From positions 124,001-188,000 of the forward strand of contig NZ_NEXS01000001.1 in assembly GCF_002810445.1 (NCBI RefSeq): a stretch of DNA of 64,000 nt. Reading direction: 5' to 3'. Below are positions 45,406 through 55,091 of this stretch, in pieces (the first letter of the stretch is position 1; every line of letters starts with the position of its first letter). The position numbers and the translations under genes were made by a program. This stretch comes from Advenella sp. S44. Its GTDB lineage: Bacteria; Pseudomonadota; Gammaproteobacteria; Burkholderiales; Burkholderiaceae_B. Below the pieces are notes generated by a model, which searched no databases, was not told the DNA's origin, and saw only the letters and a program-made list of their open reading frames with translations.

Positions 45406-46191
45406 ATGATTGGAAAAACCGCCACTGCTGCCCAATCGCGTTATTCGGCACCCGCGCTGGAAAAAGGGATGGCTATTCTTGAAGTCCTGAGCGAGAGCGC
45501 CCACGGCTGCACCATGAATGAACTGAGCGCCAGGCTCGGACGCTCGGTCAGCGAAATTTTCCGCATGGTGATTGTGCTGGAGAAACTCGGCTATATTGCC
45601 GCAGATTCCAGCGACCGCTACGCACTGACGCTGCGGCTATTCCATCTGGCCCACCGGCATTATCCGGTCCGCCAATTGACCGAATGCGCCCTGCCGCTGC
45701 TGCAGGAACTGGCCGTGCGCATCCAGCAGTCCTGTCATCTGAGTATTTACCGTCAGGGCAGACTGGTGATCATCGCACAGGTAGACAGCCCGGCCAGGTG
45801 GTCGCTTAGCCTGAAACTGGGCACAGAAATGGGACTGGGCGATACCTCATCGGGTCAGGTTCTGCTGGCCTTTTGCGATGACGAGGAACGCGCGCGCATG
45901 CTTCAGACGCATGTGCCCACAGACGGTGAACTCCTCCTGTCCGAAGTTCAGTTGCGCCGACAACTGGCCAAAGTCAGAAAAGCAGGATATTCAGTCATGA
46001 AAAGTCGACAGATCCAGGGCGTGACCAATATTGCAGCACCCGTACGCAACGAGCACGGCCAGGTCATTGCCGCCATCAATGTGCCTCATATCGCCCGTAT
46101 CGATGCCTTGCACACGCCTTCAGCAGACGCCATACGCCCGATGCTGCTGGATACCGCAGCACACATCTCGCGTCGGCTGGGACATGAATAA
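45406..46191 (+). CDS. IclR family transcriptional regulator
   Basis: The 261-residue protein has an N-terminal winged helix (about 14-75: YSAPALEKGMAILEVLSESA, then MNELSARLGRSVSEIFRMVIVLEKLGYI) and the IclR effector domain (about 85-255), with LQELAVRIQQSCHLSIYRQGRLV and IAAPVRNEHGQVIAAINV. It is divergent from the SDR gene with 189 bases between, the usual set-up for control of a sugar-acid pathway gene, and is the likely regulator of that gene and maybe of the operons to the right. Confidence 0.95.
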   Translation: MIGKTATAAQSRYSAPALEKGMAILEVLSESAHGCTMNELSARLGRSVSEIFRMVIVLEKLGYIAADSSDRYALTLRLFHLAHRHYPVRQLTECALPLLQELAVRIQQSCHLSIYRQGRLVIIAQVDSPARWSLSLKLGTEMGLGDTSSGQVLLAFCDDEERARMLQTHVPTDGELLLSEVQLRRQLAKVRKAGYSVMKSRQIQGVTNIAAPVRNEHGQVIAAINVPHIARIDALHTPSADAIRPMLLDTAAHISRRLGHE

Positions 46192-46410
46192 AACCGCAAG
46201 GGCGTGCAGAATACAAACCTGCAAACCTGCGCCCCGGGCATATAACCCCGCATCACGGCTGGCTGGCCGGTATGTCAGGTGCTATTGCAATAATGACATT
46301 ACACGTTGGCCAGCGATATTTGCCAAGCACAGTATTGCAACTGGCAATGGCAGCGGTGATCGAATCAGCGCGCCGGCTGCAAATGCCAATACGCGCCGCC
46401 TCTAGCAATA

Positions 46411-47319
46411 CTATTCACTGAAAGCGACATCAAAGGTCATCACCGACGTCAGCGATTGTCCCGGCTCCAGCGGTTGGCCGCCAACCTGAGTCGGGTCGTA
46501 GGTGGCATTCAGGTTAAACGCATCGGACGTATTGCTGACCGGTTCAACGCAGAACCAGTCTTTGCCAGGCGGGCTATAGACTACCAGGAAATCCAGGGGC
46601 TGGGTGGCCGTCATGCGCAGGGTCCGCCGCTCGTGGGGCCAGTGAATGTCTGCCACGTGATCCCAGCCCGTGAAGGGATGATCAAACACATGCCGATCAA
46701 TCGCAATGCCTTGTTTGAGTGCATCGGTATCCGGATGCATTGCCAGTTCCAGGGGCATGACTTCCTCATCGCTGATCCAGGCCTGCCCCACGCCCGCCGT
46801 CAACGTGGTGTTGGGATGACGAACGAAATACGGATGGTGTCCCATGCCCACCGGCATGGCCCGGTGTCCGGTATTGGTGACCGTCAGGTGCACCTTCAGT
46901 CTTAGCGGCTCCAGGACAAAACGCTGCGCGGCAACAAACGCATAGGGCCAGGCATCCGGCGTATGTGTATAACGTATGACAAGCTCGTTTTCCTGTTGTG
47001 ACTCCACGGTCCAGGGCTTGTTGCGCACAATGCCATGGATGCTGTGCGGCGAATCGGGCTTGGCCGAAGGGTACGTCACCCGCTGCCCTTCAAACTCGAA
47101 GGTGCCATTACGCAGCCGTCCGAACCAGGGCAGCAGTGGAAAGCTGGACATTTCCGAAACCAGGCCATCGTCGATAGCCTGCCGCGAGGCATCGCGCAGC
47201 CACGGGCAAATAACGTTGTCGATGTGGTGCCGGTAACCGCAAATTGCGCCCCCGATGTGGGGAGCAACAATGAGTTCGGCCTGCTCGGCGCGCAGGGTAA
47301 TCAGTTTCGTTTTACTCAT
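46411..47319 (-). CDS. Aldose 1-epimerase family protein
   Basis: The 302-residue protein has the galactose-mutarotase-like beta-sandwich: FPLLPWFGRLRNGTFEFEGQ for substrate contact, DSPHSIHGIVRNKPW with the catalytic His, MGHHPYF with the second His, and the catalytic Glu in DWFCVEPVSNTSDAFN. It would interconvert anomers of a free aldose ahead of dehydrogenation. It is 110 bases from the hydroxypyruvate-isomerase-like gene on the same strand, the gap holding a short repeat array, and closes this leftward transcript. Confidence 0.9.
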   Translation of the reverse strand: MSKTKLITLRAEQAELIVAPHIGGAICGYRHHIDNVICPWLRDASRQAIDDGLVSEMSSFPLLPWFGRLRNGTFEFEGQRVTYPSAKPDSPHSIHGIVRNKPWTVESQQENELVIRYTHTPDAWPYAFVAAQRFVLEPLRLKVHLTVTNTGHRAMPVGMGHHPYFVRHPNTTLTAGVGQAWISDEEVMPLELAMHPDTDALKQGIAIDRHVFDHPFTGWDHVADIHWPHERRTLRMTATQPLDFLVVYSPPGKDWFCVEPVSNTSDAFNLNATYDPTQVGGQPLEPGQSLTSVMTFDVAFSE

Positions 47320-47334
47320 TCCGTGTCCTTTCTG

Positions 47335-47440
47335 TGCAGTTCAAGTCGTAGCTGTCTAGTTCCAAGTCCTATCCTTGCAGTTTGATATCCGATCGGTGCA
47401 GTGGCAAGTTCTACCCGTGTCGCTCCGGTTCAGGCGTCAA
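47335..47440. repeat. Degenerate tandem repeat array, about 21-bp period (about 5 units)
   Basis: Units like TGCAGTTCAAGTCCTATCC start at about 47335, 47355, 47376, 47397 and 47418, steps of 20-21. It fills the whole gap between the aldose epimerase start and the hyi-like gene, whose stop codon region (from 47430) lies inside the last unit. Unit similarity is low; the even step is the main evidence. Confidence 0.5.
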
Positions 47441-48242
47441 GCGCCGTCTGTGAAGCGGCGTGCCAATAGCGCTGCAACCACCCCAACCCTTGCCGGGTCC
47501 CATTGGCAGGCCGGTATTCGCAGCCGATCCAACCGTCGTAACCAAGAGATTCGAGCTGCTCGAAGACATAGACATAATTGAGCTCTCCGGTGTCGGGCTC
47601 ATGCCTGTCTGGCGCGCCGGCAATCTGCATATGGCCGATCAGACCAGCGCCAAACGATTCCCGGATATGACGGGTGACATCGCCTTCCGTTCGCTGGCAG
47701 TGGTAAAGATCCATTTGAAGGCGCAGGTTTTCCATATTGACCTGCGCCAACACGTCGCGGGCCTGGGCCTGGCCCGACAGAAAATAGCCGGGCATGTCTG
47801 TCGGATTGATCGGTTCTATCATCAGCTCCAGACCGGCGCCCTGCAGCAGGCTTGCCGCTTTTGACAAGGTGTCCAGGTACTGTTCGTGCGCAGCGGCGCG
47901 CGCAGCCTGATCGCTTACGATGCCGGCCATCACGTGAATGCGTGGCACGCCCAGGATTAGCGCATAGTCTATCGCCTTTTTTACGCCGTCCAGGCACTCG
48001 GTCTGGCGACCGGGCAGGCACGCCAGACCCCTTTCACCGGCCTGCGCGACGCCGGGCGGCGCGTTGATAAGGACCTGGTGCAATCCATGGTCCTGCAACC
48101 GGCGGCGGATCTGATCCGCCTCTTCGTCATACGGAAACAGGCATTCGACCCCCGCAAAACCATCCTGTGCCGCCATGGCATAGCGGTCCAGAAAGGGAAC
48201 CTCGGTGTACAACAAGGACAGGTTTGCAGCAAACTTCAGCAT
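47430..48242 (-). CDS. Hydroxypyruvate isomerase family protein (Hyi/OtnI-like)
   Basis: The 270-residue TIM-barrel protein has the Hyi features MLKFAANLSLLYTEVPFLDRYAMAAQDGFAGVE, then LMIEPINPTDMPGYFL with the metal-ligand Glu, MQIAGAPDRHEPDTGELNY with the second metal site, and GYDGWIGCEYRPANGT. Family members isomerise hydroxypyruvate and tartronate semialdehyde, or 2-oxotetronates (OtnI). Its ATG shares one base with the stop of the Ldh-family gene, so the two are cotranslated. No OtnK-type kinase is present in the window, so the classic tetronate route is not complete. Confidence 0.9.
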   Translation of the reverse strand: MLKFAANLSLLYTEVPFLDRYAMAAQDGFAGVECLFPYDEEADQIRRRLQDHGLHQVLINAPPGVAQAGERGLACLPGRQTECLDGVKKAIDYALILGVPRIHVMAGIVSDQAARAAAHEQYLDTLSKAASLLQGAGLELMIEPINPTDMPGYFLSGQAQARDVLAQVNMENLRLQMDLYHCQRTEGDVTRHIRESFGAGLIGHMQIAGAPDRHEPDTGELNYVYVFEQLESLGYDGWIGCEYRPANGTRQGLGWLQRYWHAASQTALDA

Positions 48243-49237
48243 TACTGATACCCCATCTGCGCCAGCAGGGTATCGGGCACGGTGATGCCTTCTTCTCGCG
48301 CCGTATTGGCCAGATTATGACGGCGCGCGCCGGGCAGGCGTACCCCGTCGTCTTCCAGCATGGCGGCGATCAGGTCTTCAAGACGATTGAAATACGTTTG
48401 CTGGCCGGCCAGGGCCTGAGGGTCAATGAGGATGAACGCCTGGCCCAGGCGAGGTTCGTTGCCGGTGTCATCATAAAGCGGATCGGCCTCATAGCCAAAG
48501 TTGGCCCCGGTAAGCGCAACGCACAGCACTTCGACCATGAGCGCCAGCATTGATCCTTTGACCCCGCCAGCGGCCTGCATACTGCCTTTGAGGGCTGCCT
48601 TCGCGTCATTGGTGGGTCGGCCTTCGCTATCGAGCGCCCAGCCATCGGGAATCGGTTTATCATCGCGTGCCGCCAGAATCACCTTGCCCCGAGCCACCTG
48701 CGATAAAGACAAGTCAATGACCACCGGCTCGGCCTGCTCGCGTGGAAACGCCGCGGCAATGGGATTGGTGCCAAACAGCGGCCGTTTGCCGCCCCACGCC
48801 GTAATGGCCGAAGGCGAATTGCTGAAGGCCAGGCCGATCAGTCCGGCCTGGGCCACTGGCTCCAGATGATAGGCTGCCATGCCGAAATGATGACTGTTGG
48901 TCACGCCCGCAATACAGATGCCGGTTTGCCTGGCCTTTTCTATCGCTTTTGTAATTGCCAGTTCGCAGCCCGGAAAGGCCAGGCCGGTGCGGGCGTCCAC
49001 CAGTAGCGCCGAGGCTTTTTCCTGAACAATTTCCGGCTCTGCGGCCCCATCGGCCCGTCCCGAAGACAGATGCAGCGCATAACTGGGTACGCGCGATACG
49101 CCATGCGTGGCAATGCCGTGCGCATCTGCAAAGACCAGCGCCTTGGCGGTTGTCTCGGCCATGACCGGGTTCGCCCCGGCGGCCGCCAGCGTGTCCTGTG
49201 CCAGGGTGATCAGGGAAGAAAGTGAAATTGTGCTCAT
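48242..49237 (-). CDS. Ldh-family (malate/L-lactate dehydrogenase-like) oxidoreductase
   Basis: The 331-residue enzyme belongs to the Ldh_2 family (YiaK, malate/L-sulfolactate dehydrogenases): ATHGVSRVPSYALHL with the catalytic His, VTNSHHFGMAAYHLEPVAQAGLIGLAFSNSP for NAD(P) binding, and GTNPIAAAFP. It reduces or oxidises a 2-oxo/2-hydroxy acid. GAGG lies 5 bases before the ATG at 49237; the open frame extends ten codons further but without support. It is the first gene of a unit with the hyi- and aldose epimerase-like genes. Confidence 0.92.
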   Translation of the reverse strand: MSTISLSSLITLAQDTLAAAGANPVMAETTAKALVFADAHGIATHGVSRVPSYALHLSSGRADGAAEPEIVQEKASALLVDARTGLAFPGCELAITKAIEKARQTGICIAGVTNSHHFGMAAYHLEPVAQAGLIGLAFSNSPSAITAWGGKRPLFGTNPIAAAFPREQAEPVVIDLSLSQVARGKVILAARDDKPIPDGWALDSEGRPTNDAKAALKGSMQAAGGVKGSMLALMVEVLCVALTGANFGYEADPLYDDTGNEPRLGQAFILIDPQALAGQQTYFNRLEDLIAAMLEDDGVRLPGARRHNLANTAREEGITVPDTLLAQMGYQ

Positions 49238-49728
49238 GCTGCCTCGTCCATATTGTTTGTGTGTCATTCATGGTTGTGCTGTGAGCTCAATTCGCAGCAC
49301 AACCTGCTTCTACCTAATGATAATTCAGGAAACCGCCGCCTGCCGGGGATCGCCGTGGCAGCGGCTAATTTGTTGTGTTCTCAAATTAGACCGACGAATA
49401 CAAACAGACCGACGTTGCCTCGAAGTCTGAAAAAAGATTGCTTGGCGCTCGGGCCGCGGTATCTTGCTCGGGACTGTGTTTGTCAAATTTTCCGAACGCC
49501 ATGAAACGGCGCTGGCGGGGCGTTGGTCAGGAGGGCTATCGGGCAGGTGGTGGCTGAAAGGCGTGGCGGGAAGGCGCTGACAAAGTGACCCTAAAAGGCC
49601 GACGCTATCCGGGAGGTGCTATCCGGGAGAGGAGATGGTCGGAAGGCACGAGCCGCAAGAGACGCGCACCCGGAGTTGCGGACCGGGGCGCGAGCAGAAA
49701 AAGCAGTGCCGCAAATCAATGGCCCTGC
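49238..49728. other. Spacer between Ldh-family gene and aldolase gene
   Basis: About 490 bases with no gene I can support. The right half (49500-49720) is G-rich on the plus strand and weakly repetitive, with GCTATCCGGGAG doubled at 49604 and 49618 (14-bp step). The promoter for the leftward Ldh-family gene must lie at the left end of the spacer, but no clear boxes are seen. Confidence 0.45.
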
Positions 49729-50343
49729 TTACGCGATCGCCGCCGCGGCCAGGGCCGTGATGCCGGCCCAGTCTTTTGCCTGCACCAAGTGCCCCGGCGC
49801 CAGCCAGGAACCGCCAACGCAGGCCACGTTAGGCAGGGCCAGATAGGCCGCTGCGTTTGTCGCGTCAATCCCGCCAGTCGGGCAAAAGACGATATCGGGC
49901 AAGGGGCTGTGTAGCGACTTGAGCAGTGACACGCCGCCTACGGCTTCTGCCGGAAATAGCTTTTGGGCCGAAAAACCGGCATCAAAGGCGTTCATGGCCT
50001 CGGTCGGCGTGGCGACCCCCGGCAAAAACGGCACCTGGTTGGCGGCCAATGCCGGCAGCAGGGCGGCGGGCAGGCCCGGCGATATCGCAAAACGCGCACC
50101 GGCCTGCAGCGCCGCTTCCAGCTGGCCTGCGTCCCGCACCGTACCTACGCCGATCAAGGCTTGCGGAAATGCATTCACCAACTCGCGCACGCCATCGAGT
50201 GCGGCGGGTGTACGCAATGTGATTTCAAATGTGTTAATGCCCCCGTCCAGCAATGCACGGGTGACCTGCAGCGCCTCGTCAACCGACTGAATGACCATGA
50301 CCGGCATGACCGGTCCGCGCTTGAGAATGGCAAGTGTATCCAC
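49729..50343 (-). CDS. eda: KDPG/KHG-type bifunctional aldolase
   Basis: The 204-residue TIM-barrel enzyme has FEITLRTPAALDGV with catalytic Glu40, GVGTVRDAGQLEAALQAGARFAISPG, and the Schiff-base Lys128 in AQKLFPAEAVGG, followed by FCPTGGIDATNAAAYLALPNVACVGGSW. It cleaves 2-keto-3-deoxy-6-phosphogluconate, 2-keto-4-hydroxyglutarate or a related 2-keto-3-deoxy acid to pyruvate and an aldehyde. No edd gene is next to it, but an IlvD/Edd-family dehydratase lies 1.9 kb away on the same strand, so a related sugar-acid route is likely. Confidence 0.93.
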   Translation of the reverse strand: MDTLAILKRGPVMPVMVIQSVDEALQVTRALLDGGINTFEITLRTPAALDGVRELVNAFPQALIGVGTVRDAGQLEAALQAGARFAISPGLPAALLPALAANQVPFLPGVATPTEAMNAFDAGFSAQKLFPAEAVGGVSLLKSLHSPLPDIVFCPTGGIDATNAAAYLALPNVACVGGSWLAPGHLVQAKDWAGITALAAAAIA

Positions 50344-50495
50344 GACGGTATTTCCTTTCTAATTTAAGTTCTCACTGCGACAACAGAACTGGTCCCCCGG
50401 TTCAGGCAAGACAGCAGTATCTGCGCAGCCGATTGCATTACCGGCTTTACAGCAAATACTGTCCTTGTTGATGTTGACCTCAGTTCAATTGTGAT

Positions 50496-51905
50496 TTACG
50501 CATTCCAGGATACCAGTTTACCCGGATTGAGAATATTATTCGGATCATAGGCATGCTTGATGAGCCGCATCAGCTCCAGCGCATCGTCTCCGTGCTCTTC
50601 CTTCAGGAATGCCATTTTGTGAATGCCCACACCATGCTCGCCCGAGCATGTGCCATCCATACGAATAGCGCGCGATACCAGACGACGGTTGATGCCTTCA
50701 GACATCTCCCATTCTTCGCGGCTGTCAGGGTCGATCAGCATCTGCACATGGAAGTTGCCATCGCCCACATGGCCCACGATCGTATAGGGAAACGGCATCC
50801 CTTCAAGCTCCTGAGCCGTTTCGCTCACGCATTCGGCAAGCCGGGAAATCGGGACGCACACATCGGTGGCGACCGAACGTGAACCCGGACGCAACTGCAA
50901 GCCTGAATAGTGCGAATTGTGACGGGCTGTCCACAAGCGCTTGCGGTCCTCGGGCTTTTCAGCCCATTCAAAATCCATGCCGCCATTGTCCCGGGCAATT
51001 TCCTGCACGATTTCCGCCTGTTCCCGCACGCCGGTCTCGCTGCCGTGAAATTCGAACAGCAATAGCGGTGTTTCCTTCAGGGTCAGCTTGCTGTAGGCAT
51101 TGACGGCCTTCACTGCGCGCGTGTCCATGAACTCCACCCGGGCTATTGCCACGCCCGACTGCATCACTTCAATGACGGACTGCACGGCAGATTCCAGCGT
51201 CGGAAAGTTGCATATGGCTGCGGTGACGGCTTCCGGTTGCGGGTACACCCGCACGGTAACTTCGACAATAATACCCAGCGTGCCTTCGCTGCCAACAAAC
51301 AGCCGGGTCAGGTCATAGCCCGAAGACGATTTGCGGGCACGGCTGCTGGTACGAATCACTTTGCCGGCCGCCGTGACCACTTTCATGGAAACCACATTCT
51401 CGCGCATGGTGCCGTAGCGCACCGCATTCGTGCCCGAGGCCCTGGTGCTGGTCATGCCGCCAATGGACGCATGCGCGCCCGGATCGATGGGAAAAAACAG
51501 GCCCGTGTGACGAATTTCCTCATTGAGCTGAGTGCGGATGACGCCGGGTTGCACGGTAACGGTGAAGTCTTCGGCATTGACGGCCAGCACCCTGTTCATC
51601 TCGGCAAAGTCCAGGGTGACGCCGCCTTCAATGGGCAGGACGTGCCCTTCCAGTGATGAGCCAATGCCAAACGGGATCACCGGCACGTTGTACTGATTGC
51701 AGATTTTGACCGCATCGACCACTTCTTCGGTGTCGCGCGGGAAGATGACGGCATCGGGCGGGCATACCGGATACGGAGATTCGTCGGTACCGTGGTGCTC
51801 GCGCACGGCCATGGAGGTAATAAAACGTTCGCCGAACCGCGCCTGGAATGCCGCGACGGCGGCATCCGGAAGGCGGCGGGTGGCTTTTTTTTCCAGAACT
51901 GTCAT
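50496..51905 (-). CDS. FAD-binding 2-hydroxy-acid dehydrogenase (GlcD/D-lactate dehydrogenase type)
   Basis: The 469-residue flavoenzyme has the FAD-binding 4 (PCMH) domain with VPVIPFGIGSSLEGHVLPIEGGVTLD and DPGAHASIGGMTSTRASGTNAVRYGTM, and the FAD-oxidase C-terminal domain with VGHVGDGNFHVQM and the ending CSGEHGVGIHKMAFL. It is of the cytochrome-linked D-lactate dehydrogenase and glycolate oxidase GlcD type, without GlcE/F partners nearby. It would oxidise a D-2-hydroxy acid to a 2-oxo acid and pass electrons to quinone or cytochrome. In this locus it may handle a lactate or glycolate released by the pathway. Confidence 0.93.
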   Translation of the reverse strand: MTVLEKKATRRLPDAAVAAFQARFGERFITSMAVREHHGTDESPYPVCPPDAVIFPRDTEEVVDAVKICNQYNVPVIPFGIGSSLEGHVLPIEGGVTLDFAEMNRVLAVNAEDFTVTVQPGVIRTQLNEEIRHTGLFFPIDPGAHASIGGMTSTRASGTNAVRYGTMRENVVSMKVVTAAGKVIRTSSRARKSSSGYDLTRLFVGSEGTLGIIVEVTVRVYPQPEAVTAAICNFPTLESAVQSVIEVMQSGVAIARVEFMDTRAVKAVNAYSKLTLKETPLLLFEFHGSETGVREQAEIVQEIARDNGGMDFEWAEKPEDRKRLWTARHNSHYSGLQLRPGSRSVATDVCVPISRLAECVSETAQELEGMPFPYTIVGHVGDGNFHVQMLIDPDSREEWEMSEGINRRLVSRAIRMDGTCSGEHGVGIHKMAFLKEEHGDDALELMRLIKHAYDPNNILNPGKLVSWNA

Positions 51906-52220
51906 AGTATGCTCACTGCCCTGCTGTCGTGTATTTCGTTTGACATCAGCAAAGCCTCAATAATAATAAAAAATCCGGCGTGATAACCCACAATCGCGGG
52001 CCATATACTGGCCGCCTGCGAGGGCATGCTGCCCGGCACCGCAGCAAGCGTTGCATGGCAGCCCGAAATAACCCGGCTGCCCTGCCATTTTGCCATGGTC
52101 CGGGCGTTTACCCATACCCACCAGCACCACGTCCTTCACAATGCAGGTCGCCATGCGCAGTTCCGGTGCCAAAGACCACATATCATGCAACGCTGACCAC
52201 CGGTCATGTAAACAAGCCGA
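51906..52220. other. Spacer between dehydratase and flavoprotein genes
   Basis: About 315 bases on the path from the dehydratase to the flavoprotein gene. No gene, terminator or clear promoter boxes are seen; an AT-rich run lies near 51956-51972, just upstream of the flavoprotein start, where its promoter could be. Confidence 0.4.
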
Positions 52221-54005
52221 TCAGTGATTATCGCGCGACTCGCCCCGCGTTTGGATAATATCCACATAAGCGGTCGCCGCTTCCAGACAGGCGCCATCGC
52301 CCTGCTGACCCACCATGCCACGGTAGATCTCCTCCCACGGCGTCATGTTCAGCAATTCTGGTTTAACCCAGGCCTCGCGTCGCGCCCGCAGTTCCTCGTC
52401 GGAAAGCAAGACATCAACGCGACAGGCGTTCAGGTCAACCCTGACGATATCACCGGTGCACAGCAAGGCAAGTCCGCCACCGACGGCCGACTCGGGCGAG
52501 ACGTTCAGAATGGACGGGCTGGCCGAGGTTCCACTCTGGCGACCATCGCCCATGGTAGGCAGCGTATCAATTCCCTTGTTAAGCAGATAGGCAGGCGGCT
52601 GCATATTGACCACTTCGGCGCCCCCCGGGTAGCCCACCGGGCCGCTGTTGCGAATGACAAGTATTGATTTATCGTCAATTCCCAAAGCAAGATCCTCAAT
52701 ACGATCATGATAATCTTCCGGGCCTTCAAAAACCACTGCCTTCAGATCCATGACGTTCGGGTGCGCCGGGTCGGACAGGAAACGGGCACGGAATTTGTCG
52801 TCAATCACACTTGTCTTAATGACAGCATTGTCGAACAGATTGCCGGTAAGTACAACATAGCCGGCAGCCTCTTTAAGCGGCGTATCGTAGGCCCGAATCA
52901 CTTCCCGGTCCGGCGCCGGCACCTGGGCCAGATTGTCGGCCAGTGTCTTGCCGGTCACGGTCATGGCCGTGCCGTCTATTTTACCGGCATCCAGCAGTTC
53001 TTTCATGACTGCCGGCACGCCGCCCGCACGGTGAAACGCTTCACCAAGAAAACGCCCCGCCGGCTGGCAATCGACCAGCAACGGAATTTCCGGGCCCAGG
53101 CGCTGCCAGTCTGCCAGCGTGTGATCGACGCCCATATGGCGAGCAATGGCTACCATGTGTATCGGACAATTGGATGAACCGCCTAGCGCGGCCGCTGCGA
53201 CCACGGCATTTTCAAAGGCGGCGCGGGTCATGATATCGGACGGACGCAAATTTTCCCCAACCATCTCGACAATACGACGCCCGGTCTCATAGGCCATCCA
53301 GCCGCGTTCCCGGTGCGGACCCGGGATGGCTGCACAACCGGGCAGCGACATGCCAAGCGCTTCGGCCAGCGAATTCATGGACAATGCCGTGCCCATGGTA
53401 TTGCAGTGCCCCACCGACGGCGCCGACGACGCAACGTTGTTCATAAATTCTTCATAGTCGATTTCACCGGCAGACAGACGCTTGCGCGCGTCCCAGACCA
53501 CAGTGCCCGAGCCGGCCAGCTTGCCCTTCCACCAACCGTCTAGCATGGGTCCGCCGGAAAGCACAATAGCGGGGATATTGACAGTGGCAGCAGCCATCAG
53601 GCAGGCCGGCGTCGTTTTGTCACAACCTGTGGTCAGCACGACGCCGTCCAGTGGATAGCCGTGCAGGATTTCGACCAGACCCAGATAGGCCAGATTGCGG
53701 TCAAGGGCGGCGGTCGGGCGCTTGCCCGTTTCCTGTATCGGATGCACCGGAAACTCCAGCGGAATCCCGCCCATATCACGAATGCCATCACGTACCCGTG
53801 TAGCCAGCTGCACATGATGACGGTTGCATGGAGATAGATCGGAACCCGTCTGCGCAATGCCGATAATGGGCTTTCCCGATTGCAGTTCTTCCCGGGTAAT
53901 ACCGTAATTCATATAGCGCTCGATATACAGGGCAGTCATGCCTGGATTGGCCGGATTGTCAAACCACCGGCGGCTGCGCAAAGGCTTTTGTTCTGACGTA
54001 GACAT
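52221..54005 (-). CDS. IlvD/Edd family dehydratase (sugar-acid type)
   Basis: The 594-residue enzyme has the three cluster-ligand Cys regions of the family: GSDLSPCNRHHVQL, TTGCDKTTPACLMAA and SVGHCNTMGTALSMNSLAEALGMSLPGCAAIPGP. The opening LRSRRWFDNPANPGMTALYIERYMNYGIT is typical of the pentonate/L-arabinonate dehydratase branch rather than of IlvD or phosphogluconate Edd. It would dehydrate an aldonic acid to a 2-keto-3-deoxy acid, with an Fe-S cluster and Mg. The gene is 33 bases after the TRAP dctP gene on the same strand, so it probably acts on what that transporter imports. Confidence 0.93.
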   Translation of the reverse strand: MSTSEQKPLRSRRWFDNPANPGMTALYIERYMNYGITREELQSGKPIIGIAQTGSDLSPCNRHHVQLATRVRDGIRDMGGIPLEFPVHPIQETGKRPTAALDRNLAYLGLVEILHGYPLDGVVLTTGCDKTTPACLMAAATVNIPAIVLSGGPMLDGWWKGKLAGSGTVVWDARKRLSAGEIDYEEFMNNVASSAPSVGHCNTMGTALSMNSLAEALGMSLPGCAAIPGPHRERGWMAYETGRRIVEMVGENLRPSDIMTRAAFENAVVAAAALGGSSNCPIHMVAIARHMGVDHTLADWQRLGPEIPLLVDCQPAGRFLGEAFHRAGGVPAVMKELLDAGKIDGTAMTVTGKTLADNLAQVPAPDREVIRAYDTPLKEAAGYVVLTGNLFDNAVIKTSVIDDKFRARFLSDPAHPNVMDLKAVVFEGPEDYHDRIEDLALGIDDKSILVIRNSGPVGYPGGAEVVNMQPPAYLLNKGIDTLPTMGDGRQSGTSASPSILNVSPESAVGGGLALLCTGDIVRVDLNACRVDVLLSDEELRARREAWVKPELLNMTPWEEIYRGMVGQQGDGACLEAATAYVDIIQTRGESRDNH

Positions 54006-54038
54006 AACGGGTTCCTTCTATTTCAATTGTAATAATAC

Positions 54039-55058
54039 TCAGGCGTCGGAGGCCTCTTTGGCCGCTTCCAGTACGCCTTCAACGGTTTCCTTGCCAATTT
54101 TGGCCTTCAGGCTTTCCACAATCGGGGCAACTTTCTCACGGATTTTCTCTTTTTCCTCGGTAGAAAACTCGGCCACCTTCACGTTGTTCTCTTTCAGATA
54201 CTTGAGTGCATCCTCATTGCCCTGCCGACTGGCCTTGCGCTGAAATTGCTGACTCTCTTTTGCTGCTTCGGTGATCACATCTTTTTCGTCCTGTGATAAC
54301 TGGTCGAACCATTTTTTCGATGCCAGGAAAACAAATGGGGTATAGACGTGGTTGGAAAGCGTCAGGTAAGGCTGCACTTCATAGAATTTACTGGTCTGGA
54401 TGGTAGACAATGGGTTCTCCTGACCGTCCACTGTTTTGGTTTCCAGCGCGGTGAACAACTCTGTAAACGGCATGGGAATCGCATTGGCGCCCAGCCCCTT
54501 GAACACGCTCAGGGCGACCTGGTTTTGCATCACACGCAGCTTGATGCCGTTGATGTCATCCATCTTGGAAATTTCGTGACGGGAATTGGTGATATTGCGA
54601 AATCCATTTTCCCAGTAGTTCAATCCGATCAGGCCCTTGGCAGGCAGTTTGTCCAGCAGCTTTTTGCCTTCAGGACCATCCAGTACCGTATCGGCCACTT
54701 TTTCGTTATCGAACAGGAACGGCAGGTCAAAGACACCGAATTCCGGAATCAGGCTGGCAATCGGTGCCGTGGACACAAAGGTGATTTCACCGGAACCGCT
54801 GATCAGGGAGTTGATTAGCTGTTCATCGGGGCCCAGCGCGCCATTGCCGAAGGTCCTGACCTTCATTTTGCCATCGCTCAGCTTGCTGACCACTTCGGCA
54901 AAGTGGGCAGAGGCCTTGCCTGTAGGACTGTCATCGGCAAGGCCGTAGCCAAAGCGGATGATGCGTGGCTTGATGTCCTTGGCCCACACCGCCGCGGAAC
55001 CCATGCCCAGCAGTGCTACCGCTGTCATGCCTACAATCGTCTTTTTCAAAGTTTTCAT
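54039..55058 (-). CDS. TRAP transporter periplasmic binding protein DctP
   Basis: The 339-residue product has a signal peptide (MKTLKKTIVGMTAVALLGMG, cut near VWA|KD) and the DctP fold, with RFGYGLADDSPTGKASAHFAE, then GIKLRVMQNQVALSVFKGLGANAIPMPFTELFTALETKTVDGQENP, where the first Arg of the motif should bind the substrate carboxylate. TRAP systems take up sugar acids and dicarboxylates with a sodium gradient. It follows dctQ and dctM in the same transcript; next comes the dehydratase. Confidence 0.95.
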   Translation of the reverse strand: MKTLKKTIVGMTAVALLGMGSAAVWAKDIKPRIIRFGYGLADDSPTGKASAHFAEVVSKLSDGKMKVRTFGNGALGPDEQLINSLISGSGEITFVSTAPIASLIPEFGVFDLPFLFDNEKVADTVLDGPEGKKLLDKLPAKGLIGLNYWENGFRNITNSRHEISKMDDINGIKLRVMQNQVALSVFKGLGANAIPMPFTELFTALETKTVDGQENPLSTIQTSKFYEVQPYLTLSNHVYTPFVFLASKKWFDQLSQDEKDVITEAAKESQQFQRKASRQGNEDALKYLKENNVKVAEFSTEEKEKIREKVAPIVESLKAKIGKETVEGVLEAAKEASDA

Positions 55059-55091
55059 TTTCGTCTCCAGAGTATTGGTATTGAATGCAAA

